Source: Haplosporangium gracile
Lineage: Eukaryota; Mortierellomycota; Mortierellomycetes; Mortierellales; Mortierellaceae
Assembly: GCA_015499985.1 (NCBI GenBank)
Contig: JAAAUF010000046.1
Location: 51,417-85,400 of the forward strand
Reading direction: 5' to 3'
DNA length: 33,984 nt
Part shown: piece by piece, positions 20,085-30,816 of the stretch
How the letters are laid out: each line of letters opens with the position of its first letter
Numbering within the stretch: the stretch's first letter is position 1
The notes under the pieces: model-generated
Database searches by the model: none
Seen by the model: only the letters and a program-made list of their open reading frames with translations
Told to the model about the DNA's origin: nothing
Translations under genes and position numbers: made by a program

Positions 20085-22249
20085 TTAAACAGAAGCAACG
20101 CTCTTCAGTTGTTGCCCAAAGACAGCTCTTGCCTTAAGCTCACTAGGCGATTCGAAAGGAACGATTGATCCCTTCAGTGGAATGTGTGGCAGGAACCCGA
20201 CCTGGGGACGATAGCGGACTGTCTTGGCCAACTTTTTTTTGGTCAACAAAGGACAACGAGGTGTTAGCACTTATCTTACTTTAACAACTTCACAAATGTC
20301 TTCAACGAGAATCGCAAAAAAAACAAAGAACGTACCACCATTCTCCAGAGCCAGAAGGGGATATGAGTGTAGAGCCAAAGGATGATGGCGCCTTCAATTC
20401 CGCGATCCATGATCTTGCTCATGAGCTGGCTGTTCTTGTAGGATTCGATCACTGCGGGGAGTCTCTCCTTTTGATACTCTTCAAAGATCCTGGTGAGATC
20501 TGCAGAGTTTGTTGTCGGGACGGCGTAGATCAAGTTAGCGAGAGCGATAGCGTCGTGCATTGCCGTGACGGCACCTGTAGACGATGGGAAAGGGAGAATA
20601 GAAAGAGTCGGGTGAGTAAATTATGGATTGATGGCAACAGTTTCCATGATTGAGAAGAGATAATAAGAAGACCACCTACCGTGGCCTCCAGAGGGGTTCA
20701 ACTTGTGGCATGCTATGCAAACAAGACAAGTCGGAAAAAAAAAGCAGCTGTTAGCCCAAAGAGTACCAATTAAACACAAACAAAAATAAGTAGCCAAGTG
20801 ATTTCTGAATTTTTTTTAAAAAAAAGTACCATCACCCATCAAGACAGTGCGACCGCGATGCCAGGTCGTGAAGACCTTCTCCTCCAGCATAACCTTGGAG
20901 ATCAACTCCTTGGGGGTCAGGTCGTATAGGTCACCAAGGGTGCGCTTCTTTCCGTCGCTCAACTGCACACCAAAGTTCCTGGTCTCGTCGCACATTGATT
21001 GGACTGGAGCTGCTCCCCACTCGCCCGAGTTCTCGCTGTTACGGAAGCGTTGCTCCATTGCCTCCTTGCTTGTTTTTTTTGATAGGTGATGGATGACCAT
21101 CCAACAGAGCGTGTTTTGGGCGGTTGTGAAGGTAATCCACTGGTTTTGGCGAACGAGGAGGCAAGTAGGGATGCTTATTAGTTTTTTTTCTTCGCAGCGA
21201 CGACATTTTTTTTGTGTTTTTATGAAATTCATACGCAGATTTTCTTCGGACTTACAGTGAACGGTTTGTCCTCGCCAAGAACGATGCGGAACTGGCAAAT
21301 AGGATCCTTGATACAAGGGAATTCCTCAGGATCCAAGACCTTTGTCTGACCCACCAAGCAAGTACAGCTAAAGGGGAGATCCTCCTGATCCTCCTTAGGC
21401 AGTTTTCCCTTTGCCTTCAATTGCTCATACATCCGCTGACGAACTGCACTGTAAGCTCCATCAGCTCCAACGACGATATCGCCCTCATAAATTTCATTGT
21501 TGGAAAGGTGAACCGTGGCCTTGTCCTCGTCCTCGGATATGTTCAGGACACGCTTGCCGAAATGGATCTTCTCGGGGGGTACCTGCCTGAGGATGATGTC
21601 GTAGAACTTTGGGCGAGCGACGATGTACTGACCGTATCCGGCACTATGATGTGAGGAAGAGTATAAAGAAAAAAATATCATGCATCGTCAAAAACGTTTA
21701 CTCATCTGTTGAGCGCAAGATCGAGATCGAATGTACTTATCGACAAGTCAGCACCTGCAGTAGCAGGGGCAGAAGCAGCAGGATCAGGGGTATTTACAAC
21801 TCCTCAATGGGTCGATGGTCGGTAGGTTTATAAGGGTCCAAGGATTCCCTGAAGAGCTCAGTGTGGGTGATGTACTTTCCAATGGAGAGGATGTCATCAT
21901 AGATCCCCAACTGCTGGAATATGGGGAGCAAGGTAGGACCAACAGACATGGCAGAACCTAAACACAAACGCAAAGAACGTAATTTTATGAGGATGCTAAG
22001 TTGAGTGCTTTTGTGCTACGACAGTAGGCTTTATGCCCATCCTTCGGCAAGGGTCGTTATCGTTGTTGTTGTTGTTGTTGTTGCTGTTTTTGTGTTCACC
22101 ATGAACATACCCAGGGGCTTGACAGCAGCAGCGCGTTCAAAGATGTTGTACGGCACTCCTGATTTTTCGAGAAGTGCGCCGAGCATGAGTCCTCCGAGTC
22201 CTGCTCCGACAATAAGCACTGTTGGCTTTTCGTTGGTGGTTGTCGACAT
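20085..22249 (-). CDS. FAD-dependent monooxygenase copy C
   Basis: Intact member, 471 aa. Exons: 22249-22111, 21957-21798, 21643-21256, 21139-20830, 20712-20680, 20574-20336, 20231-20085. All phases match copy B. Exon 1 is two codons longer and exon 4 one codon longer (NSENSGEWGAAP). FAD motifs are complete: VLIVGAGLGGLMLGALLEKS, GADGAYSAVRQRMYEQL, and LMGDACHKLNPSGGHG across exons 4-6. The exon 3 junction gives FAGYGQYIVARP where other copies have F/Y-TGYG. An in-frame upstream ATG (22351) would add 34 low-complexity residues, but it lies in the CT-rich leader. I chose MSTTTNEKPT because it aligns with the paralogues. The C-terminus ends in a Ser/Val-rich tail without a homopolymer. Intron 1 contains a (GTT)n repeat at 22062-22083. 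Confidence 0.93.
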
Positions 22250-22898
22250 TGATTTAACGGTGTGGGATATAAAGGAGGGGAAAGAGAGAAAAAAGAGGGG
22301 GAGGGAGAGAGATGGAAGTCGAATGGAAGAGGAGGTGGAATGAGATGACAAAAAGATGAATCGAGATGAGCAGAACTGAGGTGAGGCGAGGTGAAGAGGA
22401 GGAGGATAAAAAAGGTGCCGACAAGCCGGCCTGTTTTCTATCCCCGCACCATTGTTTTCATATCTATCCCACCTTCATTTCTTCATCCCTCTCTCACACT
22501 CCTCCCGAAATGCATATTGGAGTGTGCGTGTTGCATGGTTGAGCGCAACTTCTTCTCCTTTGTCTATTTGCCCTCCTTGCCTTGTCTGTTAGGGAACAAA
22601 GTTGGCCAATCAAAACCAATTCGAATGTACTTTTCACAACGTACAAACCAGAACCATACACTTCCTATAAGCCCGCAAACAGCTCCAATTGCTATTTAGT
22701 TTTCACACCCACCTTGAACGTTGAATGTGTTAAGGTCTTCTATTTGGTCTGAGAACTGAACCCAATCATAAATAAAGGTAACCTCTAGTATCATCCGATA
22801 GTTCCCAGTAATCGCACACTACAGCACTTCTCTACAAGCATCCGTAAATTGCCATCATGGCGCACTTTACGAACAGGCACACCAGCAGGTTCATTGTT
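22250..22898. other. intergenic upstream of copy C
   Basis: The first 150 bp are purine-rich on the plus strand (leader of C). The shared motif lies at 22521-22557. From 22560 to 22898 I see no gene. The segment borders the relic copy D. Confidence 0.5.
22521..22557 (-). promoter_or_regulatory. conserved upstream motif of copy C
   Basis: The plus strand reads GTGTGCG, then GCATGGTTGAGC and CTTCTTC, 272 bp from the start codon. The GCATGGTTGAGC part is identical to the block before copy B, while the TTTGTGCGAC part is weaker. Confidence 0.3.
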
Positions 22899-23469
22899 TT
22901 ATATCTTTCTCGTCTCTTCCCCTCCAACCTCCCCATTTGTCCACATGACAAAATCGTCCACAGGAGCGATCAAATAGCAAAGGACAGACTGCTGTTGTTG
23001 TTGCTGCTGCTTCTTAAACACGGCTCTTGCGATTTGCTCACTTGACGACATAGCAGGCGCCTCATTACCCATTGTGTCAATGAGGTACAGGAGCGAGTCC
23101 AAAACCTCAATAAATTAAATCTCAGTTTGTTCTTTTTTTTCATTTGTTTATAGTACTTCCCAGCAGATACCTCCTATCATGGATAAAAACAAGATAAACA
23201 AACAAAAACAAAGTGAAGTGTCACGCGACTCATGAGACTACATAACCATTGTGGCAAGTGAGTGACGATGTAGAGGATAGTCTTGCCGACAATACTCTTC
23301 TCGAGCACCTTTCTCATGAAGCGGCTGTTGTCGAAGGCCCCCTTCACGGCTGAAAGTCGCTCGTTTTAGTATGAATTGAAGGTCGTGGTGATGTCGTCGG
23401 ATGTTTTTGTAGACATGGCGCAGAGTAGGTTGGTGAATACTTTCGCATCGTGCAGTGCTGTCATTACAC
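22899..23469 (-). pseudogene. FAD-dependent monooxygenase copy D, relic of exons 6-7
   Basis: Only the 3' end of a family member remains. The exon 6 equivalent (23469-23231) keeps the exact 239-nt length and starts after a CAG acceptor: VMTALHDAKVFTNLL, then KTSDDITTTFNSY. It is broken by an in-frame TAA (23366-23368). The donor GTACGT found at the end of exon 6 in most copies is lost. A decayed exon 7 follows, with SSSEQIARAVFKKQ and a run of seven to eight Gln, comparable to PSEQKARAVF in other copies. No trace of exons 1-4 was found upstream. Just before exon 6 there may be a decayed exon 5 (FGGAHPTG). It lies between intact copies C and E and probably results from unequal crossing-over followed by decay. 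Confidence 0.85.
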
Positions 23470-23677
23470 CTGTCGGATGTGCGCCACCAAAACAGCTCCT
23501 TCGCCTCGGTCTATAAAAGGCAAAAAGCGCAATCGAATGTTCCCTTTCACGGTGGTCATTTGCATACAGTTCGCTCACCAAGTTCTATGTCGCATGAATG
23601 TCCGGTGTATTAAATGTCTAACAATATGTATTGGATGAGCCTTGTCAACAGCTCAATGGAGAGTCCCTGCAGTGGAT

Positions 23678-25716
23678 TTAGACCGAGGCTGCTTGCATCT
23701 GTAGCTGTTGTTGCTTTTCAAAGAGAGCCCTGGCCTTCTGCTCACTAGGCGAGATGACTGGCACAACAGTGCCCTTCAATGGAATATTGGGCAAAAAGCC
23801 TACTTGGGGACGGAATTGAACTGTCTTCTTCAACTATTTGTCAGCAGCAAGAGTAAGAAAGAGCAAAAGGAGGGATTGTTAGTTTTTGCTCTTTAATCAA
23901 TTTCAATAGCTTTTTTCAACGAAACTCCCGAAAAAAAAAAGAAAGGAATGAACGTACTGTGAGTTTCCACAGCCAAAAGGGCATGTGGGTCATAATGAAG
24001 AGCAGAATGGCGCCAGTGATTCCACGGGCTGTGACTTTGCTCATAATCTTGCTGTTCTCGAAGGAGTTCATGACGGCGGGGAATCGCTCCTCTTGGTACT
24101 CCTCAAAGAGCTTGGTGATGTCTCCTGAGGTCTTTGTTGGCTGGGCGTAGATCAAGTTCGCGAGTGCGATCGCATCGTGCATCGCTGTCACTGCACCTGT
24201 TATATGAGAAAAAATGAGACGACGCATTAGTACACAATAGAATGTCACAAGAGCCCTTTCTTCAAGTTGGGGAATGAACAATGTTTAAGTAGACGTGCAC
24301 ATACCATGACCACCGGCAGGGTTCAATTTATGGCAAGCTATTACATGTAGGCGAGAACAGGCAGAAACTCATTAGTCAACCGTGTTCAAAAGATGCGAAT
24401 GTTCAAGGGATCGTCAAGAGAAAACCGTGCAAATACATACCATCGCCCATCAGGACAATACGCCCATGATGCCAGGTCTTGAAGACTTTCTCCTCCAGCA
24501 TGATCTTTGAGATGAGGTCCTTGGGCGTCAAGTCGTAGAGATCACCCATAGTGCGCTTCTTCCCATCGTCAAGCTGGATAGGAAAGTGCCTGGTCTCATC
24601 AATCATGGTTTGGGTCGGGTAGGCACCCCACTCTGCGGGCTCGCTGCTTTGCGCCTTCTTCTCCATGGCTGCCTTGCTCGTTTTTTCTGGGAGGTGGTTA
24701 AAAGTCATCCAGCACAAATTGCTCTTGTTTGTTGTGAATGTAGCCCACTGTCAATCGAAAAGGAAGGATCTCTACTTGTTAGTGCCCGTTTCCGTCGATT
24801 ATCAACTCTAAGGCAGTAGTGTTAGAGTATTAGGCATTCATCTCGCGCTCAACTTACCGTGAAGGGAATATCTTTTCCAAGGAATCCACGGAATTTGCAT
24901 GTAGGCTCCTTGATGATTGGGAACTCCTCAGGATCGAGGATCTCTGTCTGGCCAACTAGGCAAATGTAACTGAAAGGGAGTTCCTCCTGATCTTCCTCAG
25001 GTAACGTGCCCTTCGCCTTCAGCTTCTCATACATGCGCTCACGGACTGAACTGTACGCACCGTCGGCGCCCATAACAATGTCTCCCTCGTGAGTCTCGCC
25101 GTTGGCGAGATGAAGAGTGACCTTGTCGTCCTTCTCTGTGATATCGAGGACGCGCTTGCCAAAGTGGATCTTGTGGGCAGGGACTTGCTTCAGCATAATG
25201 CTGTAGTACGTGGGACGATCGATAATATACTGTCCATAACCAGTGCTGTGCAAAAAGAAACACATTCGTCGACATTAGACCGTTGTCGGAGCAAAAGAAC
25301 GAGATGACGCACGGATTCCTAATGGGTGTAACAAGGTCACTTACAACTCCTCGATGGGCCTGTAGTCGGCGGCTCTGTATTTCTCCAGATTCTCTTTATA
25401 GGTCTCTGTGTGGGTGATATACTTGCCCGCAGCAAGGATGTCATCATAAATGCCCATTTGCTGGAAGATGGGGAGCAGCGTGGGTCCAATAGACATGACC
25501 GAACCTAAGAACGTAGATTTCAAGCCAGTAAGCGAATTTGTTTTTTTAGTCGTATTGGTTGATGTGGCAGGCGGCCAACATACCTAAGGGTTTCACAGCG
25601 ACGGCACGCTCAAAGATGGTGTAGGGCACACCCGACTTTTCCAAAAGGGCGCCCATCATAAGTCCTCCCAGTCCTGCGCCTACAATCAGGACCGTTGGTT
25701 TGTCGTTGGTGACCAT
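23678..25716 (-). CDS. FAD-dependent monooxygenase copy E
   Basis: Intact member, 471 aa. Exons: 25716-25584, 25504-25345, 25245-24858, 24747-24441, 24337-24305, 24196-23958, 23833-23678. The start reads MVTNDKPTVLIVGAGLGGLM, with Val-Thr in place of the usual Ser-Thr. The DG motif is GADGAYSSVRERMYEKL and the GD motif is LMGDACHKLNPAGGHG. The substrate-side exon 4 is the most divergent of the intact copies: WATFTTNKSNLCWMTFNHL where others have FTTAQNTL, and KKAQSSEPAEWGAYP. This suggests a changed substrate pocket. The last exon ends with FEKQQQLQMQAASV. Every splice site has a GTA donor and an AG acceptor. Confidence 0.93.
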
Positions 25717-26104
25717 GGTATTAGAGGGGTGAGGTGTGGCGTGGAGGGTGAATGAGGAAGAATCGGATGAAGAATGATGAAAGAGAGATGAATGAATCTG
25801 AATTCAGATGGAAGAAAGAGTAGAGATGGAAGGCGAGGTGGGGGGTAGGAAGGAGAAGAGACGACCCGTTGTCTGTCCCCCCACTGTCTGGTTCGCTTTG
25901 TCGGACATTCCCAGTTTTTTTTTCTGTGCGACATGGTTCTCTCTGTCCCCCTCTGTCCCTCTCTGTCGCTGCGAATAAGCAATTTCCCATTTCTTTTTTT
26001 TCTGTTTGTTTTTGCTCTCATGGCTCTACTCTTTTTCTTCCCTTCCCAGAAATCATGCGTCCATAGCATTGCATGTCCGACGCCACATAGGGAAAAATTC
26101 GTCG
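25717..26104. other. intergenic: promoter of copy E
   Basis: Purine-rich on the plus strand from 25730 to 25860 (leader of copy E), then a CT/TG-rich segment with repeated CTCTGTCCC-like words (25937-25970) and the shared upstream motif. No coding sequence was recognised. The minus-strand open frames here are low complexity. Confidence 0.5.
25921..25945 (-). promoter_or_regulatory. conserved upstream motif of copy E
   Basis: The plus strand reads TTTCTGTGCGACATGGTTCT, 205 bp from the start codon. It shares TGTGCGAC with copies A and B. Confidence 0.3.
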
Positions 26105-26851
26105 AGCACCGTTGGACTCGACGGTTATCTTCAACATCAAGGACAATGTTTGGACAGACACATTCGTCCTTCCTGGCAAGAATACTGGTGCGATCATCGG
26201 AGGAGCTGCCGCTGCTTTGGCTCTGCTAGTTCTCATAGGCTTATTCATTTACCGACGACGCAGAAAACAGAAGGAAGAAAAAGTGCAAACCAAGTCTGAC
26301 GAGTACGCGACTCCTGATTCGAAGGGCCTCTTGCCTCCTGATGAACGCAACCCTCAGGCCCTCACACTCAAATCACTCACGTACTCAAGGGGGCCCCGGC
26401 ATCCAGAGTATATTGTAACACAGGTTCAAAACGACCTATTCTACCTACAACCTGATCGAGCACCAGACAACAACCCCTAGTTTGACCCTCGATTGCTATA
26501 CCAGGGAGTACCTTCTTCGGAACAACCGAGAGATCCTCATTTCGGATGGGTGCGCCACAGGAGGATGCGCCTGTGCAGCATGATCGACCGCAGAATTATC
26601 TTGTTGACCCTAGGATGGTGGTTGTCAGTCCACAAGCAGCAGCACAGACACATATGATGCACTTTCAACAACAACATCAGTATCAACATCAACCATTGTC
26701 TCTTGCGGCACAACAACAGCACTTCTTGGACGCGCTCGAGCGGCTGAGAATAGAGTACCAACGACTACAGATACTTGTAGGAATACACATATTCAAAAAG
26801 TCCCCTTTTGTGATACAAGGACGGCGTGTGTGTTTTGCTTACATATGAGAG
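26105..26851 (+). pseudogene. C-terminal fragment of a kelch-type single-pass membrane protein (degenerate)
   Basis: On the opposite strand to the monooxygenases. It begins with a kelch-blade-like end (STVIFNIKDNVWTDTFVLPG). A single transmembrane helix follows (NTGAIIGGAAAALALLVLIG, then LFIYRRRRKQ) with a basic stop-transfer run. After it comes a cytosolic tail (YATPDSKGLLPPDERNPQ), a layout common in kelch-repeat membrane proteins of Mortierella-type fungi. The frame stops at 26478-26480. Similar tail sequence then continues first in the same frame (GVPSSEQPRDPHF) and then, from about 26546, in another frame with Gln/His-rich sequence and LSLAAQQQHFLDALERLRIE. No kelch repeats are visible upstream, so this is a truncated relic with at least one stop and one frameshift. 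Confidence 0.65.
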
Positions 26852-27124
26852 CAAAATCCGTTGGAGAGGACTAAAGAGTCCCAAAAGGCAAAATATGTAG
26901 GGAGGGAGGGGATTTTCCACTCCTCTTCCCTCTGATGAAAAATCATTACAGATCGCTTCATTGCACGAATACAAAGACACACACATGCTTATTTATTTTT
27001 TTACAGGTCCCGTTTTTTCGCGTTCGTATTTTTGGGCTCAATCTTTACTTGAGAATAGGTTCATTGGTTCACCACTTTACTCGTTAGCAACGCACGTCTC
27101 CACATCTTGTTGAGATACGTTTTA

Positions 27125-29190
27125 TTAGACAGAGGCGGCAGGCTGTTGCTGCCTCTCAAAGACAGCTCTGGCCTTTTGTTCGCTGGGGGACATGGTAGGG
27201 ACCACCGTGCCCATGTAAGGAATGGCTTTAATAAACCCAACTTGAGGTCGGTGTCGAACTGTCTTGGCCAACTTTTTACCAACAGCAATGAACAAGAGGA
27301 GGAGGAGGAAGATGTCAATTGTGTCCCATTAGTCAATTGTGTCCCATTAGTCAATTGCAACAACAACTGTCAACGAAATTTCATGAAAAAAGGAAAAAGA
27401 AAAGAACGTACCATTATTCTCCAGAGCCACATGGGCATATTTGTGAGGAGGAATAATAACATAGCGCCTATGATTCCTCGGTCTAGCCTCTTGCCCATGA
27501 CTTGACTGTTCTTGTAGGATTCCATCACGGCGGGATAACGTTCTGTCTTGTACTCTTCAAAGATTTGGGTGATGTCATCTAATGTTTCTGTAGGCATAGC
27601 GTAGATCAAGTTCGCGAGCGCGATCGCATCATGCATTGCTGTCACCGCACCTGCAAAATGAAAAGTAGAATAGAAAATGGATAAGTAAACAATAAAGAAA
27701 GAGAATCGCATTTGTGCCCCCCTATTCCCGCTGGAAGGCGAATAAAGAGTTCATAGGACGGACACGCACCATGACCACCAGAAGGATTCAATTTGTGACA
27801 AGCTAATCGAAAAAAAGAAAGACATTCAGATGGTCATTAGTCAGTACTGCGGGGAAAAAAAGGAAATCTTTCCACAAGGTCATCATCTAGAGAAGCGTAT
27901 GAGCACATACCATCTCCCATCAGGACGTAACGGCCATGGTGCCAGGTCGTGAAGACTTTCTCCTCCAGCATGACCTTGGAGATATACTCCTTGTTAGTCA
28001 AGTCATAAAGATCGCCCATGGTGCGTTTCTTCCCGTCGTCGAGTTGGAGAGGGAAATCCCGAGTCTCGTCACACATGGCTGCAGCGGAGTGATCACTCCA
28101 CTCGGCGTTGTCGTTGTTTCGGAAACGCTGCTGCTCTGCCTCTTTGCTCGTTGTTTTCGATAGGTGATGGAGGACACTCCATGTAAGAGTATTATTGGCC
28201 GTAGTCATAAAACCCCACTACACATCACAAGAAGAAGCAAAAATTGCTCGTTCAGTATCTTTTGTCGGCGCCGGGTTACAGTCGTTCTGGTCAAAGTCAT
28301 CATACTTGTAGTGAGCATTTACTGTCAACTTACAGTATACGGCTTGTCTCCTCCAAGAACTCCACGGAACTGACAGACCGGTTCCTTGATGATAGGGAAC
28401 TCATCTGGATCGAGGACTTTAGTTTGTCCGACCAAACAAGTACAACTGAAGGGGAGGTCTTCTTGATCCTCCTTGGGCAACTGTCCTTTGGCCTTCAATT
28501 GCTCGTACATACGTTGACGAACTGCGCTGTAGGCTCCATCTGCGCCGACAATGATGTCGCCCTTGTAGGTTTGATTGTTGGAGAGGTGAACAGTGACCTT
28601 GCCATCCTCCTCAGAGATGTTCAGAACGCGATGACCAAAATGGATCTTGTGGGTAGGAATCTGCCTGAGCATGATGTCGTAGAACGCAGGTCGAGCAATA
28701 ATGTAGTTTCCATAGCCAGTGCTAAACACATAAAAAAGAACGCGTTAGTCTCGGACAACGTAACTACGTGAAAAATAAAACGCATGTTTTTTCGACAGGA
28801 ACTTACTATTCTTCGACAGGTCTGTAGTCGGTCGCTTTAATAATCTCCAGCGACTCCTTGTAAGCCCTCGTGTGGGTCAATAGCTTGCCAGCGGCAACGA
28901 TATCATCATAGATGCCAATTTGCTGGAAGATAGGGAGTAGAGTAGGGCCGACGGCCAAAGCAGCACCTAGAAGAAAAGGCAACCAACACACAACAAGATC
29001 AGCAAATGATCGCAACTGTTTTTTATGCTGGTTATGATGGAAATGAGTAATGCATACCCAATGGCTTGACGATGGCGGCACGCTCAAAGATAGTGTAAGG
29101 TACACCCGACTTTTCAAAGAGGGTTCCGAGCAAAAGTCCTCCCAGGCCTCCTCCGACAATGAGAACTGTTGGTTTATCGTTGGTGGACAT
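27125..29190 (-). CDS. FAD-dependent monooxygenase copy F
   Basis: Intact member, 468 aa. Exons: 29190-29058, 28966-28807, 28721-28334, 28217-27911, 27802-27770, 27650-27412, 27271-27125. The FAD fold reads VLIVGGGLGGLLLGTLFEKS, so the second glycine position is Gly rather than Ala. The DG motif is GADGAYSAVRQRMYEQL and the GD motif is LMGDACHKLNPSGGHG. The exon 2/3 junction codes Tyr (EEYTGYGNY) instead of Phe. Exon 4 is divergent (WGFMTTANNTLTWSVLHHL, NNDNAEWSDHSAAAM) and YDLTNKEYISK replaces YDLTPKDLISK. The exon 5 donor is GTGCGT rather than GTA. Exon 7 reads RHRPQVGFIKAIPYMGTVVP and ends FERQQQPAASV. Intron 6 holds an 18-bp tandem repeat. Confidence 0.92.
27314..27357. repeat. 18-bp tandem repeat in intron 6 of copy F
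   Basis: GTCAATTGTGTCCCATTA occurs twice in full (27314-27331, 27332-27349), followed by a partial third unit. It lies in the intron between exons 6 and 7 and has no counterpart in the other copies. Confidence 0.85.
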
Positions 29191-30576
29191 AATAGTGAAG
29201 GTATGAGAGGATGCTGAAAGGGTTGAAAAGGAATCGGGATGAGTTGATGGAGGAAGATGGGGTTCGGATGAGTAGAGTGATGGAAAGAGATGAGAGATGG
29301 GGGATGAAGAAAAAAAAAAGTCAGGAGAGGCGAGAGAGGAAGGGCAAACTGGTTTTTGTGTTTACGTGGGTGTTGCGTTACGCCGTTTGTGTTTGTTTGG
29401 TGGGTGGAGGCATGTTCCTTTTCCTTTGTGCTACATTGATTTCTCTTTCTCTGTGTGTAAGCATGCACTATCCTTTATGCGTTCTCTTTCTTTTTTCTTT
29501 TAGGATCACAACAACCTTTTTCCCTTTTTCCTTTGGCAATGAATTCTCGTCTGGCCTTTTTGTTAATTGAGACCCAAAGGTCTATTTCAACGTAAGCAGG
29601 CAAACTGGCAGTGATGAATGGGCAATATTGCGCGCCTGCAGGAAAGGGGATAATGAGACGAGTAATGAAACTACACAATGTGCCTCCTCATTGTTCTCCT
29701 GGCCCCTGTCGAAGTTTATTCCCGCTTGTGGGCGCTGTCTTTCATTCCGTGTGTTCCATTCATGCTATGGGGTTCGGCGTGTGGTATGTGAATTAAGGAA
29801 AGATCTTTTCTCCCTTTCTTCATCGCTTCACTCGAACCTTAAAATCTTAATTGCATTTCCGTCTCTTCGACGATCCTGGATATGTCTACGTCCTGTACAC
29901 CTCCTTGGTGCTGCGCTGCGTTCCGTCGGTGAGAAGCAAGAAAATCGGCCCAGTCTCTTTTCTCTTTCTTGGGAGACAAGTCCCTATGATTTTTTTTGTG
30001 CATATGTGTGCTGAGCAAAGGGACGAGTGCCTGCAGATCGAAGGAGAGGAGATTATTGTACCTCATTTGATGCACACGGGCTGTGAGAAAATGACTGGGA
30101 AGGGCGAGGGGAGATGAGTGAGCGTTCTATTTCTTGACATTCCTCCTTTCCAGCTTTCAGTCGTGCTTTTGGATATTTTACTGGGCGTGCCTTGTGCAAG
30201 TGGCAGGCGGTTTGATGGAATGGTGACAAATTCTCCCCTTTTGTGTATGCATAGCTACGAGCGATGTGTCTGCAACGGAGGAGAAAAAAAGAGAGACGAC
30301 TGATTGGAGAAGGGTGGCATATTGTAAAGCATCTAAATCCATTTTTTTTTGTCTTTATTCATATTCGATTAAGCGCATGAACAAGTGAACAATTTAACGG
30401 TAAGAAAGAAAAAGGAAGGGCAACACATGGGCTCATCTGCTGTGACAAGCGACGATGTATGGAAATGTTGGCGGAGGGATCATAACAGACAACAGAACAC
30501 AGCAAATAAGAGCATACAGGAACATACTGCAGCTGTGTTGGTGCTGGCGCTATGCTAGTTCTGAGTTGGCAGTGTA
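29191..30576. other. intergenic between copy F and the 79-aa gene candidate
   Basis: About 1.4 kb. The first 150 bp are the purine-rich leader of copy F. Several open frames of 60-130 codons occur on both strands (for example 29628-30014 plus and 29839-30075 minus). None has a recognisable domain, a plausible splice partner or clear coding composition. The minus-strand one (KRDWADFLASHRRNAAQHQG) is the most protein-like and might be an exon relic. Confidence 0.45.
29424..29450 (-). promoter_or_regulatory. weak version of the conserved upstream motif, copy F
   Basis: The plus strand reads CTTTGTGCTACATTGATTTC, 234 bp from the start codon of copy F. It differs from the A/B site by one base in the core (TTTGTGCTAC against TTTGTGCGAC). 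Confidence 0.25.
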
Positions 30577-30816
30577 TCAGCTTGGTGCGGTCAAGTTGAA
30601 GGCGTAGAGCTGGTTGACCAGACTTCCCTCAGAGGTCATTCCCCACTTCGCATAGAGAAAGTGTGCGCACTCACTGTTGCGAATGCCAAAGAGCGGACTG
30701 ATGTGGATGAATGAGCAATAGCCAAGGAAGGCGGAGTGAGAGGGGACGAGCATGTTGCGCTGGCCAATTTGTGATGGCGGAGGTGACTTGCGTGGAGACA
30801 GAGTATCGCTATGCAT
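30577..30816 (-). CDS. hypothetical protein, 79 aa
   Basis: A single open frame from ATG (30816) to TGA, starting MHSDTLSPRKSPPPSQIGQR and ending LVNQLYAFNLTAPS. It was not recognised. Support comes from codon use like the neighbouring real exons (C or G at most third positions) and from a CT-rich leader directly upstream (30820-30960 in antisense), as seen before other genes here. It has a Ser/Pro-rich basic N-terminus, then a compact, aromatic-rich part (FLGYCSFIHISPLFGIRNSE) with two cysteines. No signal peptide or clear membrane helix. It could also be the last exon or a fragment of a larger gene. It sits between monooxygenase copies F and G on the same strand. Confidence 0.42.
   Translation of the reverse strand: MHSDTLSPRKSPPPSQIGQRNMLVPSHSAFLGYCSFIHISPLFGIRNSECAHFLYAKWGMTSEGSLVNQLYAFNLTAPS

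Noticed and set aside
22250..22351. Upstream in-frame ATG extending copy C by 34 residues
   Set aside because: The extra sequence is Ser/Leu/Pro low complexity from the CT-rich leader and is absent in the paralogues.
25686..26069. Minus-strand open frames overlapping the promoter of copy E
   Set aside because: Arg/Lys/Ser/Pro low-complexity translations that overlap exon 1 and the promoter of copy E.
28806..29468. Minus-strand open frame of 220 codons as one protein
   Set aside because: It fuses the leader, exon 1 in the wrong frame and intron 1 with exon 2 of monooxygenase F. The spliced model keeps family phases and motifs instead.
29628..30075. Overlapping open frames on both strands between copies F and G
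   Set aside because: No recognisable domain or initiation context. The minus-strand frame is somewhat protein-like but too weak to call.
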